The notes: generated from the sequence alone by a model not told the origin. Counted from the stretch's first letter, positions 18,827 to 29,006 are shown. The stretch: 53,556 bases of DNA from Patescibacteria group bacterium (GCA_030017555.1 JASEIC010000003.1:1-53556), one strand, 5' to 3'. Numbers and translations: made by a program.

Positions 18827-19594
18827 ATGGAAGAAATAAAAACAAATTCGGATAATAATCTTGAAGTAAAGCCCAAGCGGGATTATGTTTTGCCGGCAAG
18901 CATTTTAATTGCCGCTCTTCTTGTTTCTATATCGCTTGTTTATAGCGCAGGTAAAAAGGCCGATGATAGCGAAAGCGCTAATTTAGTTCAAAAAATCGAT
19001 AGAGGCATAAATAACGAAGATCGAAATCTAATGCCCGCGCCAGCCGACATTAAACCAGTAACTTCAGCTGATCATATTTTAGGCAATTTGAATGCGTCAG
19101 TTAAAATTGTTACGTTTTCTGATTTTGAGTGCCCTTTTTGTAAAACATTTCACTTAACAATGAAGCAAATTTTACCGCTTTATGGTGATAAGATAGCTTG
19201 GGTTTTTAGACAACTTCCATTAGATATCCTTCATCAAAAAGCAAAAAAAGTGGCTTTGGCAACAGAATGCGTATCGGCGTTGGGCGGCAATGATAAGTTT
19301 TGGAAATATGTTGATAAGATCTTTGAAATTACTCCTTCTAATGATGGTTTAGATCTAAATGAATTACCAAAAATTGCTGAACAAGTTGGCGTTGACCGAG
19401 CTAAATTTCAATCGTGTTTGGATAGCAATAAATATATAGATAAAATAGAAGCGAGTCAGAAAGAAGCCGAAAATGTCGGTATTCGCGGAACGCCTTTTTC
19501 TTTAGTAATTGCGAAAGACGGCAAGAAATACGCGATTAATGGCGCTTTGCCGTTTTCAGATATTAAGTTAATTATTGACGAAGCTTTGAAATAA
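18827..19594 (+). CDS. DsbA-family membrane-anchored thioredoxin-like protein
   Basis: TFSDFECPFCKTFHLTMKQI...RQLPLDILHQKA...GIRGTPFSLV. Confidence 0.9.
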   Translation: MEEIKTNSDNNLEVKPKRDYVLPASILIAALLVSISLVYSAGKKADDSESANLVQKIDRGINNEDRNLMPAPADIKPVTSADHILGNLNASVKIVTFSDFECPFCKTFHLTMKQILPLYGDKIAWVFRQLPLDILHQKAKKVALATECVSALGGNDKFWKYVDKIFEITPSNDGLDLNELPKIAEQVGVDRAKFQSCLDSNKYIDKIEASQKEAENVGIRGTPFSLVIAKDGKKYAINGALPFSDIKLIIDEALK

Positions 19595-19635
19595 ATTGGC
19601 TTTTAGTAGTTATTTTTACTTTTTTGTGAAATAAT

Positions 19636-19800
19636 ATGAAACGGCAACATTGGATTATTGTTGTGCTTAGCATTTGGCTTCTTGTTTCGCCTTGGATTTT
19701 GGGTTTTTCAGCTTTAAATTTAGTGGTTTGGAATAATGTCGCGATCTCTTTTCTTATAATTATTTTGATTTTTTGGGATTTTTCTCCGCCTCTATCATAA
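19636..19800 (+). CDS. 54-aa SPW-repeat-like membrane protein (absent from the ORF track)
   Basis: MKRQHWIIVVLSIWLLVSPWILGFSALNLVVWNNVAISFLIIILIFWDFSPPLS*. Confidence 0.65.
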   Translation: MKRQHWIIVVLSIWLLVSPWILGFSALNLVVWNNVAISFLIIILIFWDFSPPLS

Positions 19801-19802
19801 AA

Positions 19803-20054
19803 ATGATTATTAAAGTAAAAATTTACACGATTCCAACTTGCGTTTATTGTAAAATGGCGAAAGATTTTTTTGCCAAAAATGAGATTGAGTATGAAGAGTA
19901 TGATGTGTCAAAAGACAAAAAAGCTTTAGCAGAAATGGTTGAAAAGTCTCATCAAATGAGCGTGCCGGTTATTGATATAGAAAATGAAATTTTTGTTGGT
20001 TTTAACAGATCAGACATTGAAAAGGTTCTAAGAATTTTAAAACAAAAGAAATAA
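19803..20054 (+). CDS. Glutaredoxin-like protein
   Basis: KIYTIPTCVYCKMAKDFFAKNEIEYEEYDV...SVPVIDIENEIFVGF. Confidence 0.85.
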   Translation: MIIKVKIYTIPTCVYCKMAKDFFAKNEIEYEEYDVSKDKKALAEMVEKSHQMSVPVIDIENEIFVGFNRSDIEKVLRILKQKK

Positions 20055-20061
20055 TTTAAGT

Positions 20062-20979
20062 ATGTATGATTTAGCTATTATCGGCGGCGGTCCGGCTGGT
20101 GTGGCGGCTGGAATTTACGCATCTAGAAAACAAATAAAAACCGTGATTATTACAGATATTTTTGGCGGTCAATCGCTTGTTTCTGCGAGTATAGAAAATT
20201 GGGTTGGGGACAAGTCGATTTCTGGATTTAATTTAGCCAAGAAACTTGAGGATCACTTAAAAGTACAGCAAGGCATTGATATAGTTGATGGCGACTTTGT
20301 TTTAAAAATAACAAAAAACAAAGATTTATTTGTAATCTTGACTAAGAATAATAAAAAAATCGAAGCAAAAACTTTGATTGTTGCTTCAGGTAGTCGACGC
20401 AGAAAATTGAATGTCCCCGGCGAACAAAAATTTGAAGGGCGAGGCGTAGCTTATTGTTCTACTTGTGATGCGCCGCTTTTTAAAAATAAATCTGTTGCGG
20501 TCGTGGGTACTGGTAATGCTGGTCTTGAGGCCACACAAGATCTTTTGTCTTACGCAAAACAAATTTATCTTTTCGGTCGGGCGAGTGATATCAGAGGCGA
20601 TGCTTCAACTCAAGCGAAAATAATAAAAAGCGAAAAAATTAAAATAATATTAAATGTTCAAGTGAAAGAAATTTTAGGAGATAAGGTTGTAACCGGACTG
20701 CGTTACATTGATTTAAATAAAAATAAAGAAGACATATTAGAAATCGAAGGCATTTTTGTTGAAATCGGTTCAATCCCCAACAGCGAACTTGTTAAAGATC
20801 TCGTGTTAATTAATAAATTTGGTGAAATTGTTGTTGATCATAAAACCCAACAAACTTCGATGCGAGGCATTTGGGCGGCGGGGGATGTTACCAACGGTCT
20901 TTATAAACAGAATAATATTTCCGTTGGTGACGCGATCAAAGCCGTTTTAAATATTCAAAGCCATTTAAATAGTTTGTAA
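20062..20979 (+). CDS. trxB: Thioredoxin reductase
   Basis: IIGGGPAGVAAGIYASR, GVAYCSTCDAPLFKNKSVAVVGTGNAG, GIWAAGDV. Confidence 0.92.
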   Translation: MYDLAIIGGGPAGVAAGIYASRKQIKTVIITDIFGGQSLVSASIENWVGDKSISGFNLAKKLEDHLKVQQGIDIVDGDFVLKITKNKDLFVILTKNNKKIEAKTLIVASGSRRRKLNVPGEQKFEGRGVAYCSTCDAPLFKNKSVAVVGTGNAGLEATQDLLSYAKQIYLFGRASDIRGDASTQAKIIKSEKIKIILNVQVKEILGDKVVTGLRYIDLNKNKEDILEIEGIFVEIGSIPNSELVKDLVLINKFGEIVVDHKTQQTSMRGIWAAGDVTNGLYKQNNISVGDAIKAVLNIQSHLNSL

Positions 20980-21048
20980 AAGTTTGCATAAATTACTTAT
21001 CCACATAGTAAGTTTTTAAAGTGTGCTATAATTGTTAAAATAAATAAT

Positions 21049-21462
21049 ATGAGTGTTTTAAATAAAAAGATCCTTCTTATTATTGTAATTGTTCTTTTAG
21101 TTGCGCTTATCGCTTTATTTGTTTGGCGGTGGGGGTTTGTTAAGTCACCGCCCAATTATTACGCTCTATATTTAAAAACTGGCGAGCTTTATTTTGGCCG
21201 ATTAGTTCATTTTCCTCGTTTTGGCCTGAAGCAAGTTTATATGATGCAAATTAATAACGATAATGCTCAAACGCCTTTCAGCATCCAGAAATTCGCTAAA
21301 ATCTTTTGGGGGCCGGAGGATTATTTAAGGATAAATCGCGATGAAGTTGTTTGGATGACCCGTCTTTCTGAAAATAGTGAATTAGCAAAGGTTATTGCCG
21401 CAAATCCAGATTTAATGCCGCAAAATCCTCAAGTAATTTCACCAATCAAAGAAAGCAATTAA
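21049..21462 (+). CDS. Single-TM protein of unknown function
   Basis: N-terminal TM, intact ORF with TATAAT upstream. Confidence 0.6.
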   Translation: MSVLNKKILLIIVIVLLVALIALFVWRWGFVKSPPNYYALYLKTGELYFGRLVHFPRFGLKQVYMMQINNDNAQTPFSIQKFAKIFWGPEDYLRINRDEVVWMTRLSENSELAKVIAANPDLMPQNPQVISPIKESN

Positions 21463-21571
21463 TTGCCCGGTAATCAAAACAAATAATCAGTAAAAAATAC
21501 GGATTAATTCGTTATTTTATTCCCGGTACTATTAAAACGTACTGGGTTTTGTTATTATAGTGTTAAGATAT

Positions 21572-22006
21572 ATGTCAGGGTTGTTTAAAAGCGGTCAAGC
21601 TACTTTAGCTTTTGTGCTTCTTGTTGGTGGCATTGTTATTGAAATTGCAATCGCTGGTGCTTTTGTTACTTATTTCCTAAGCACCTCTGGATTAGGAGAG
21701 CGTCTGTCGGCTCGTGCTCTTACAACAGCTCATGCTGGCGTAAGGGATGTACAGATTAAAATTACTCGAAATAAAGAATGGTGTTCGTCAGTTGGTTGTC
21801 CGTACGTTTATCCTATAGCGGTTGGCAACGATTCGGCATCAGTTACGGTTGGTTGGATGTCCGATGATAGTGATAATTACGTGTATACGATTGATTCTGT
21901 TGGGACTGCTTCAACTCGCGCTCGAAGATTAATTGCTACTTTAGTCGTAAATAGAACCACAGGGTTAGTTCAGTTTAGTTCATTAGTTGAAACGCCAATT
22001 CAATGA
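21572..22006 (+). CDS. Type IV pilin-like/pseudopilin protein
   Basis: SGQATLAFVLLVGGIVIEIAIAGAFVTYFLSTSGLGERLSARALTTAHAGVRDV; precedes a PilM-like gene. Confidence 0.55.
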   Translation: MSGLFKSGQATLAFVLLVGGIVIEIAIAGAFVTYFLSTSGLGERLSARALTTAHAGVRDVQIKITRNKEWCSSVGCPYVYPIAVGNDSASVTVGWMSDDSDNYVYTIDSVGTASTRARRLIATLVVNRTTGLVQFSSLVETPIQ

Positions 22007-22019
22007 TTAGATTTTACAA

Positions 22020-23516
22020 ATGAAGAACTTTTTAAAAGGAATTACATATTTTTTAGAGCGATTAAACGCTAAACCAAAAGTTGGCGGAATTCAACTCAGT
22101 GATTCGGTATTACAATACGTTTTTGTTGATAAAGAACTCGAAGTTTTTTCTTTACGTTTACCGCCGGGCGTGGTGAAAGAAGGCAAAATAATTGATCTTA
22201 ATCAGTTTCTCAGTTCGTTGCGGCAGTTTCACCAAATGATTGATCCGGAAAAAAACAATCGAACCATACCAGTAATCGTTTCTTTGCCGCCAGCCTTAGT
22301 TTATACTCAAAGTTTTATTGTGCCTAATGTTGGGCCGGACCATCTTGAAGAATCAGCGTTTTTAAATCTTCAAATGATTTCACCAATACCTAAAGAATTG
22401 GCTTATATGAGTTGGGAAATAATTGGCGTAAGCGAAGATCAGTACGAGCTTTTAGGCGCTTTTGTTGAAAAGTCGGTTATTGATCAATTTGGATCTTTTT
22501 TAGAACAGGCAGGATTTTCACCAATAGCTTTTGAATTTCCAGGTCTCGCTCTTACTCGGCTTGCTGGTCATGTTTTAAGCGCAAGCGCTAAACCAGTTTT
22601 AGTTTTTCAGATTTCAAGCGATGGCTTGGAGCTGTTTATTATTCGTAACGGCTCGCTTTATTTTGATTATTTTAGATCTTGGCGTTCGATTCAGGGTGAA
22701 AATAGAGAGATTCCTAAAACACTTTTTGAACAAGTGGTGAATGAAGAAGTTCAAAAAGTTATTAATTTTACTCTTAGTCGATTCCATGAGAATTTATCAG
22801 AGGTTTTGCTTATTATGCCCGGTTTCGAACGAGAAGTTAGTGAATTTTTAGAGAAACGTTTTAGTTTACAAGTCAGGCCGCTTGAGCTTAAATCATGGTC
22901 TCTTAATTCGAGCTGGTACGCGCCTTTAGGATCAGCTTTGCGCGGAGCAATTGATCGAAAAGAGGACAAGTTTATTAGTTTATCAAATTTAAGTCCAATT
23001 GAAATATTTTATCGAGAACATCTTCTTGATTTTATTTGGTTTTGGAAAAATATTGTGATTGGAGTAATGGTTTTATTTTTAATATTTTTTGGAGGATCAG
23101 CTTATTTTTTAGTCAGTAATGCAAACGAACTTACTCAAAAACTTGAAGGTTTTAAAGTTCAGCCGTACCAACAAGAATTTTCAATTTTAAGTGATAAGGC
23201 AATTGAATTTAACCGATTGGTAAAAATGGTAACTGATGTTAAATTTTCTGCGCCACCTTGGTATTTTTTAGTTAATCAGTTAGAACTTTTAGCTTCACAA
23301 CATGAAGTAGTTGTTGTTCGTCTAGAAGTTAATTCTGCGAGCGAACCAATCTCTTTGCTTGCTCATTCTCTGCCGTCAAAACTTAAGACATTTACCAACG
23401 CCTTATATAAGGAAGATGGATTTTCTGAAATAAATTTACCAGCAACAGCTATAACTTCATTAAGTAATGGTTTGTTTAGTTTCAGGGTTGATTTTAAATA
23501 TAAAGCGCCCAAGTAA
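22020..23516 (+). CDS. PilM-like type IV pilus assembly protein with C-terminal PilN/O-like TM region
   Basis: VGGIQLSDSVLQYVFV...PVIVSLPPALVYTQSFIVP...NLQMISPIPKELAYMSWEII. Confidence 0.65.
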   Translation: MKNFLKGITYFLERLNAKPKVGGIQLSDSVLQYVFVDKELEVFSLRLPPGVVKEGKIIDLNQFLSSLRQFHQMIDPEKNNRTIPVIVSLPPALVYTQSFIVPNVGPDHLEESAFLNLQMISPIPKELAYMSWEIIGVSEDQYELLGAFVEKSVIDQFGSFLEQAGFSPIAFEFPGLALTRLAGHVLSASAKPVLVFQISSDGLELFIIRNGSLYFDYFRSWRSIQGENREIPKTLFEQVVNEEVQKVINFTLSRFHENLSEVLLIMPGFEREVSEFLEKRFSLQVRPLELKSWSLNSSWYAPLGSALRGAIDRKEDKFISLSNLSPIEIFYREHLLDFIWFWKNIVIGVMVLFLIFFGGSAYFLVSNANELTQKLEGFKVQPYQQEFSILSDKAIEFNRLVKMVTDVKFSAPPWYFLVNQLELLASQHEVVVVRLEVNSASEPISLLAHSLPSKLKTFTNALYKEDGFSEINLPATAITSLSNGLFSFRVDFKYKAPK

Positions 23517-23529
23517 GGCTAATTTGTAA

Positions 23530-24075
23530 TTAACTCATTTCATTAAGATTTCGATTTATTTCTTCGAAGACATCTATTAATTTTTCTAATTCACCTTTTT
23601 TAATTTTTTTAAGAATAAATTCTTCAGCTTTTTGTCGTTTGATTTCGCTTTTTTCTCGAACGCCTATTCTAATACGCCAGAAGAGCCTTGAGCCAATCGA
23701 ATTAATTATAGATTCAATGCCTTTGTGGCCCGCCGGACCCCTATCGAATTCTATTTTATAATTTCCTAATTTAATATCAGAGTCATCGTGAACTATTACT
23801 GTGTTTTCCGGTTTAATATTAAAATATTTCAAAATTTCTTTTATTGCTCGACCGGATTCATTCATGAATATTTCCGGTTTCGAAATTACCAGGCCATCCG
23901 TGGTTTTTATAAAAGAAAAATTTTTTATCGACTTGAAATTTAATTTTTGATTGATGAATTGTTTTAACAAATAATCTAAAAAAATCATTCCGATATTATG
24001 GTAGGTATTTTCATATTCTTTGCCAGGATTACCGAGTCCAATAATCAATTTTATGATCGGTTTTTGTTGCGGCAT
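23530..24075 (-). CDS. pth: Peptidyl-tRNA hydrolase
   Basis: IIGLGNPGKEYENTYHNIGMIFLD, KPEIFMNESG, VIVHDDSDIKLGNYKIEFDRGPAGHKGIESI. Confidence 0.95.
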   Translation of the reverse strand: MPQQKPIIKLIIGLGNPGKEYENTYHNIGMIFLDYLLKQFINQKLNFKSIKNFSFIKTTDGLVISKPEIFMNESGRAIKEILKYFNIKPENTVIVHDDSDIKLGNYKIEFDRGPAGHKGIESIINSIGSRLFWRIRIGVREKSEIKRQKAEEFILKKIKKGELEKLIDVFEEINRNLNEMS

Positions 24076-24165
24076 AATACTTTTGATTGGGGTTGAATTT
24101 AACTATTTTATTGTATACAATTATCGCATACTTTTTGAGTATTAACTAATACATATAATAAATTT

Positions 24166-24705
24166 ATGCGTAAATTTTTATGGTCTTTTTTTGAAATTGT
24201 CGAAACAGTGACAATTGCTATTATTGCTGTTTTTCTTGTGAGAACTTTTGTTGCTCAACCATTTTTGGTTAGCGGTTCTAGCATGGAACCAACCTTTGAT
24301 AATGGTAATTATCTTTTAGTTGATGAGTTGGTTTATCGTTTTCGAGAACCACAACGTGGCGAAGTGATGGTTTTTAAATATCCTGGAGATCATCGTTCTT
24401 ATTACATAAAACGAGTAATTGGTTTGCCGGGCGAACGACTCGTTATTGATCGTGGCACGGTTACGGTTTTTAGGAATGGAGAGGAAAAAATTTTACAAGA
24501 GCCGTATCTGGGTTCTGTTAAAACAACGGAGTATGTTGAGATGGAATTAGGAAGCGGTCAATATTTTGTCATGGGTGATAATCGTAATTTTAGTTTTGAT
24601 TCGCGAATTTGGGGACCAATAAATCATTCTGATATTATGGGATTAGTTCGTTTGCGTTTATGGCCGATTAATGAAGCTCAAGCTTTTAGCGCGCCGGTTT
24701 ATTAG
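24166..24705 (+). CDS. lepB: Signal peptidase I
   Basis: FLVSGSSMEPTFDNGNYLLVDEL, YYIKRVIGLPGE, VMGDNRNFSFDSRIWGPI. Confidence 0.95.
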   Translation: MRKFLWSFFEIVETVTIAIIAVFLVRTFVAQPFLVSGSSMEPTFDNGNYLLVDELVYRFREPQRGEVMVFKYPGDHRSYYIKRVIGLPGERLVIDRGTVTVFRNGEEKILQEPYLGSVKTTEYVEMELGSGQYFVMGDNRNFSFDSRIWGPINHSDIMGLVRLRLWPINEAQAFSAPVY

Positions 24706-24711
24706 AAATTT

Positions 24712-26022
24712 ATGCCAAAAACAAAAAAAAATAAAAAGACAATCTTAACCAAATCAAATAAATTTGATTTGTTAAAAAGCGTGAAAGGAATGCCCGATAT
24801 TCTTCCGAAAGATGGAGCATGGTGGAAATCGATTATTCAGACTGGGCAATCAGTTAGCGAATTACACGACTTCCATTTTATTGAAACGCCGATTCTTGAA
24901 CCGGCTACTCTTTTTGAACTAGCGGTTGGCGCTTCTACCGATATTATTGAAAAAGAAATGTACGTTTTTAAAACAAAGGGTGGCGATCGAGTGGCTTTAA
25001 GACCGGAAGGCACAGCGCCGGTTGTGAGAAGTTACATTGAACACCATTTAGGTTATTTCGCTTCCCCATTAAAAGTTTATTATTACGGACCTATGTTTCG
25101 ATATGGTCGGCCGCAAGCTGGTCGAGAAAGACAATTTCACCAATTTGGCTTTGAGATTTTAAGCGATAACGATCCGGTTTATGACGGTGAAATTATTTTG
25201 GTTGCGCTTGAATTTTTGAAATCGCTCAAGTTTAAAAATTTATCACTAAAAATAAATACGATTGGATGTAAGATTTGTCGTTCTAACTATCGAGAAAAGT
25301 TAAGAAAATACTATCAAGACATTAAATCGAAACTTTGTTGCGATTGCGAACGGCGATTAGAAAAAAACCCCTTCAGACTTTTAGATTGTAAAAACGAAAA
25401 TTGTATGCCTTTAAGGAATAATGCGCCGATTATTCTTGACTATCTTTGTCAGAATTGCAATAATCACTTTAAAACCGTTCTTGAATTAATAGAGGATAAT
25501 AACATTTCTTATGAACCGGATCCTTATTTAGTTCGCGGTTTAGATTATTATAATCGAACGGTTTTTGAAATTTACAGTCTGGATTTCAAATGGGCATTAG
25601 CCGGCGGCGGTCGTTATGATTATCTTTCGGAAATGTTAGGCGGGAGGTGTATTCCCGGCGTTGGCGTCGCAATCGGTATAGAGAGATTGATTGAGACGAT
25701 GAAGCTTCAGCAAATGACCCCTCATTTAAAATTAAAGCCCCGCCTTCTTTTTGCGGCGGTAGGCGATCAGGCAAAAAAAGCTAGTTTGCGTTTAATGAAT
25801 GAATTACGTTCAAACGGCATAGTTGTAATTGAGGCGTTAGGCAAGAAATCGTTGCGCGCGCAGATGAAAATTGCCGATAAATTTAAAGTGCCTTTAGTGT
25901 TGATATTTGGTCAGAAAGAGTTTTTTGAAAAAACAATAATCGTAAGAGATATGAAAACTGGCGCTCAAGAAAGTATAATTTTAAGTAAATTAGTCGAGGA
26001 AGTTAAAAAAAGAATAAAATAG
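24712..26022 (+). CDS. hisS: Histidyl-tRNA synthetase
   Basis: VKGMPDILP, GGDRVALRPEGTAPVVRSYIEH, FRYGRPQAGRERQFHQFGFE, LVRGLDYYNRTVFE. Confidence 0.95.
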   Translation: MPKTKKNKKTILTKSNKFDLLKSVKGMPDILPKDGAWWKSIIQTGQSVSELHDFHFIETPILEPATLFELAVGASTDIIEKEMYVFKTKGGDRVALRPEGTAPVVRSYIEHHLGYFASPLKVYYYGPMFRYGRPQAGRERQFHQFGFEILSDNDPVYDGEIILVALEFLKSLKFKNLSLKINTIGCKICRSNYREKLRKYYQDIKSKLCCDCERRLEKNPFRLLDCKNENCMPLRNNAPIILDYLCQNCNNHFKTVLELIEDNNISYEPDPYLVRGLDYYNRTVFEIYSLDFKWALAGGGRYDYLSEMLGGRCIPGVGVAIGIERLIETMKLQQMTPHLKLKPRLLFAAVGDQAKKASLRLMNELRSNGIVVIEALGKKSLRAQMKIADKFKVPLVLIFGQKEFFEKTIIVRDMKTGAQESIILSKLVEEVKKRIK

Positions 26023-26024
26023 CT

Positions 26025-26441
26025 ATGGATTGTTTATTTTGTCGAATTATTCAAAAAAAAATTACCGCCCAAGTTATTTATGAAAATGATACCGTCTTGG
26101 CGATTTTAGATATTCATCCCAAAGCGCCGGGGCATACAATAATTTTGCCAAGAATTCATACCGAAACAATTCTCGGCTATCCCGTAAGTAAAGGAAGCGA
26201 TCTTTTTGAATCAGTGAAAAAAGTGACGACTATACTCAATAAAGTTTTAAAACCGGACGGTTTTACAATTGGTATTAATCATGGAAAATCAGCTGGTCAG
26301 GCAATCGGGCATTTGCATATTCACATTATTCCTCGTTGGAGTAATGATGGCGGCAGTTCGATTCATGGAGTTGTAGATAATAGGTCGAACTCCAATCCAG
26401 AAGAAATAAAAGAATTAATTTCCCAGAGTTATAAAAAATAA
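26025..26441 (+). CDS. HIT-family protein
   Basis: CLFCRIIQKKITAQVIYENDTVLAILDIHPKAPGHTIILPR...GHLHIHIIPRW. Confidence 0.93.
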   Translation: MDCLFCRIIQKKITAQVIYENDTVLAILDIHPKAPGHTIILPRIHTETILGYPVSKGSDLFESVKKVTTILNKVLKPDGFTIGINHGKSAGQAIGHLHIHIIPRWSNDGGSSIHGVVDNRSNSNPEEIKELISQSYKK

Positions 26442-26444
26442 AAA

Positions 26445-26660
26445 ATGGCTATTGAAATAAAAAAGAAAGAGGGTGAGAATTTGAATTCATTTCTTTACCG
26501 CTTCAATAAAAAAATTCAACATAGCGGTTTAGTAAAAGAAGTAAAACGACGCCAGTTTAAAAAGCGCGTCGTCAATAAAACCAAGAGACGATTAGCCGCT
26601 CTTTATCGTTTGCAGAAAAAAGAAGAATTTGTCGCCAACAAAAAATACGGTTATCATTAG
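26445..26660 (+). CDS. rpsU: 30S ribosomal protein S21
   Basis: MAIEIKKKEGENLNSFLYRFNKKIQHSGLVKEVKRRQF, basic tail. Confidence 0.85.
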   Translation: MAIEIKKKEGENLNSFLYRFNKKIQHSGLVKEVKRRQFKKRVVNKTKRRLAALYRLQKKEEFVANKKYGYH

Positions 26661-26665
26661 ATTTA

Positions 26666-27127
26666 GTGGATTCAGAACTTAAGAAAAAAATTACAAAGGA
26701 TCTCGAACAGTCTTTTAAAAGCCGTCATACTTCCAGGGTTGAAACATTAAGAATGCTTATGGCTGCGGTTCATAATAAAGAGATTGAAAAAAAAGGAAAA
26801 TTAAACAATTCGGATTTAAGCGAAGAAGAGGTTTTGGAAGTTATTGCTAAGGAAGCAAAAAAAAGAAAAGAAGCAATTGAACTTTATATTAAAGGAAATC
26901 GGAAGGATTTAGCTGAAAAAGAAAAAGGAGAATTAAAAATACTTGAAGAATATTTACCGGTTCAAATAGGTGAAGCAGAAGTAAGAAAAGTAGTTAAAGA
27001 AGTTTTGAATGGTTTGGGCGCGGTTCAGGATTTTGGCAAGGCAATGGGTGAGGTAATGAAGAAATTAAAAGGCAAAGCTGACGCAAAATTAATAAGCGAT
27101 GTGTTGAAAAAAGAACTTGGTCAATAG
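26666..27127 (+). CDS. GatB/YqeY domain protein
   Basis: LRMLMAAVHNKEIEKKGKL...YLPVQIGEAEVRKVVKEVL; GTG start. Confidence 0.85.
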   Translation: MDSELKKKITKDLEQSFKSRHTSRVETLRMLMAAVHNKEIEKKGKLNNSDLSEEEVLEVIAKEAKKRKEAIELYIKGNRKDLAEKEKGELKILEEYLPVQIGEAEVRKVVKEVLNGLGAVQDFGKAMGEVMKKLKGKADAKLISDVLKKELGQ

Positions 27128-27143
27128 TGATATAATAAATTTA

Positions 27144-28565
27144 ATGAATTGTAAAATCACTTTTGTTGACAAACGGGGGTTTGCTACAATACCAGCAATT
27201 TTAATTGTTTTAGCTCTTATTACGGTCATCGGTGGATATTTTGCGATTTTCAGAAAACCAGCCCTGTCGCCACTAATAACCCAAAAACCGCCGCAATTAG
27301 TGGAATATAAGGCGCCGATAAAAACGGTGATATCTCCGGAAGGGACAAAATTAACCATATTTAGTCAATCTTCAGTAATTGGCGAAATATCTTTAGATAA
27401 TTTACCCGATTTAAATATTAGCGTTAATCCAACTGCCAAAATTATTAATGCCTGGATAGTTCCGTACACAATGTCTGTCAATATGATTCTAAACAGCGAG
27501 ATTTTATTTTTTGTCACTGCAAAAAATACTGTTCCTTCTTTTTGGTTGGTAGGGTTAGATGGAGAGAATGCCCGAAAAATTTTGAGAGTTAGTTTAATAA
27601 GTGGAGACATTTCGGTAGTTGGCGGCGCGCCAATATTTTCTCCAGATGGCAGTAAGTTTGTTATTTTGTTAAAATCACCCAGCTTTTACAAAAACAGAGC
27701 AGTGATTTGTAAAGACATTCAAGATATATTTGGTGGCGACAGCATTAGTGACGATTTCGTAGATATAATTGGCTATGATTTGATGCTAAGAAGTTCTGTT
27801 TTTAATAATCTTCCCTTCCCCGGTAGTAAGGACCCGACCTTTTTGGGGATAAGAGTCATAAATGCAAAATGGATAGATAATAATTCTTTAGAATTTACAA
27901 ACAGCCCACTACAATATCCTTATGTGGATACGCGAGCATTAGGTTGGTCGTCGTCTATATGTCCCGATAAATTGCCCGTCGAAACATATCATTTATCCCC
28001 CGTCTTTAAAAACGCATCTGATCGTCCATACTTTCATTCTAATTTTCCTAAGTCGTTGTCCAATCAAGATTGGCAAACTTATCGTGATGAGCAACAAGGG
28101 TTTCTGGTGCAATATCCGTCGGCATGGAAGAAAATTGCGAATTCTTTGACTTCTGGCGAGATAATACGGTTTAATAGTGAGCACTATACTGATAAAAGGG
28201 GTGATTATTGGGCCATGCTTAAAATATATTTATTAAATGACAAAAAAATCAAGACTGTTATTGAGGAACGGCTTGCAAGCGCAAAGCAAGGCTTCATAAA
28301 AATTGATTCAAGCAAGAATATAAATTTAAATAGTTATCAAGGCATTGAATTTATTTATACCAATTATAATATTTCTCCAGCAGGATCGCAAAGTATTGAA
28401 TATTTTATTCCTAAGGACAAGAAACTATATCAAATTCAATTTACTTTGTCTTATGTTTTTTCGCCGCCAAGAGAGAATTGGCTTAATGTATTCGATAAAA
28501 TTCTCTCCACTTTCAAATTTATCCCATCACCAAGTGGTAAGGGACAAGTTGGACCGTATGAATAA
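27144..28565 (+). CDS. Membrane-anchored protein of unknown function (possible TolB/PsbP-like regions)
   Basis: N-terminal TM, FSPDGSKFVIL-like beta-repeat motif, C-terminal WQTYRDEQQGFLVQYPSAWKK. Confidence 0.55.
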   Translation: MNCKITFVDKRGFATIPAILIVLALITVIGGYFAIFRKPALSPLITQKPPQLVEYKAPIKTVISPEGTKLTIFSQSSVIGEISLDNLPDLNISVNPTAKIINAWIVPYTMSVNMILNSEILFFVTAKNTVPSFWLVGLDGENARKILRVSLISGDISVVGGAPIFSPDGSKFVILLKSPSFYKNRAVICKDIQDIFGGDSISDDFVDIIGYDLMLRSSVFNNLPFPGSKDPTFLGIRVINAKWIDNNSLEFTNSPLQYPYVDTRALGWSSSICPDKLPVETYHLSPVFKNASDRPYFHSNFPKSLSNQDWQTYRDEQQGFLVQYPSAWKKIANSLTSGEIIRFNSEHYTDKRGDYWAMLKIYLLNDKKIKTVIEERLASAKQGFIKIDSSKNINLNSYQGIEFIYTNYNISPAGSQSIEYFIPKDKKLYQIQFTLSYVFSPPRENWLNVFDKILSTFKFIPSPSGKGQVGPYE

Positions 28566-28980
28566 AGTAGTGGTGGTTTCGGATTTGAGATTTAGAAAGC
28601 TCGGGCTACATTTGAAAGCTACAATCCAAAAATCCCTTAAGGTTTTAAACAAAAACAATCTTGCTTTTGATGTTTATTTGATAAAAGACGTTGAAATGAA
28701 GCGTCTTAATTTGCGTTTTCGAGGTAAAAATAAAATTACCAGTGTTCTTTCGTTTGTTGCTTCGCCTAAATTTCCACAGCCAGATCTTCGGCCGCCACTT
28801 CGTTATATTGGAGAGATATATTTAGCGCCGGATTATATAGAAAAACAAAAACAGAATATTGAATTACTCGCTATTCATGGACTTTTGCATTTATTGGGAT
28901 ATACACATAGAAAAAAAAATGATAAGCTCAAGATGGAGCATAAAGAATTAGAAATTATATCTAAGTTAAAAAATTTCTAA
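28558..28980 (+). CDS. ybeY: Endoribonuclease YbeY
   Basis: LNLRFRGKNKITSVLSF, GEIYLAPDYI, HGLLHLLGYTH. Confidence 0.88.
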   Translation: MNKVVVVSDLRFRKLGLHLKATIQKSLKVLNKNNLAFDVYLIKDVEMKRLNLRFRGKNKITSVLSFVASPKFPQPDLRPPLRYIGEIYLAPDYIEKQKQNIELLAIHGLLHLLGYTHRKKNDKLKMEHKELEIISKLKNF

Positions 28981-29006
28981 TTTTTATTCAGTTTTTAATT
29001 AGGACT

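Noticed and set aside
24110-24121. ATTGTATACAAT palindrome in the pth-lepB divergent spacer as an operator
   Set aside because: A short AT-rich palindrome is expected by chance; no second copy or cognate regulator seen
25261-25480. Cysteine-rich segment of HisS as a novel zinc-finger insertion
   Set aside because: Cys-rich insertion regions of this type occur in known bacterial HisRS sequences; nothing here shows it is unusual
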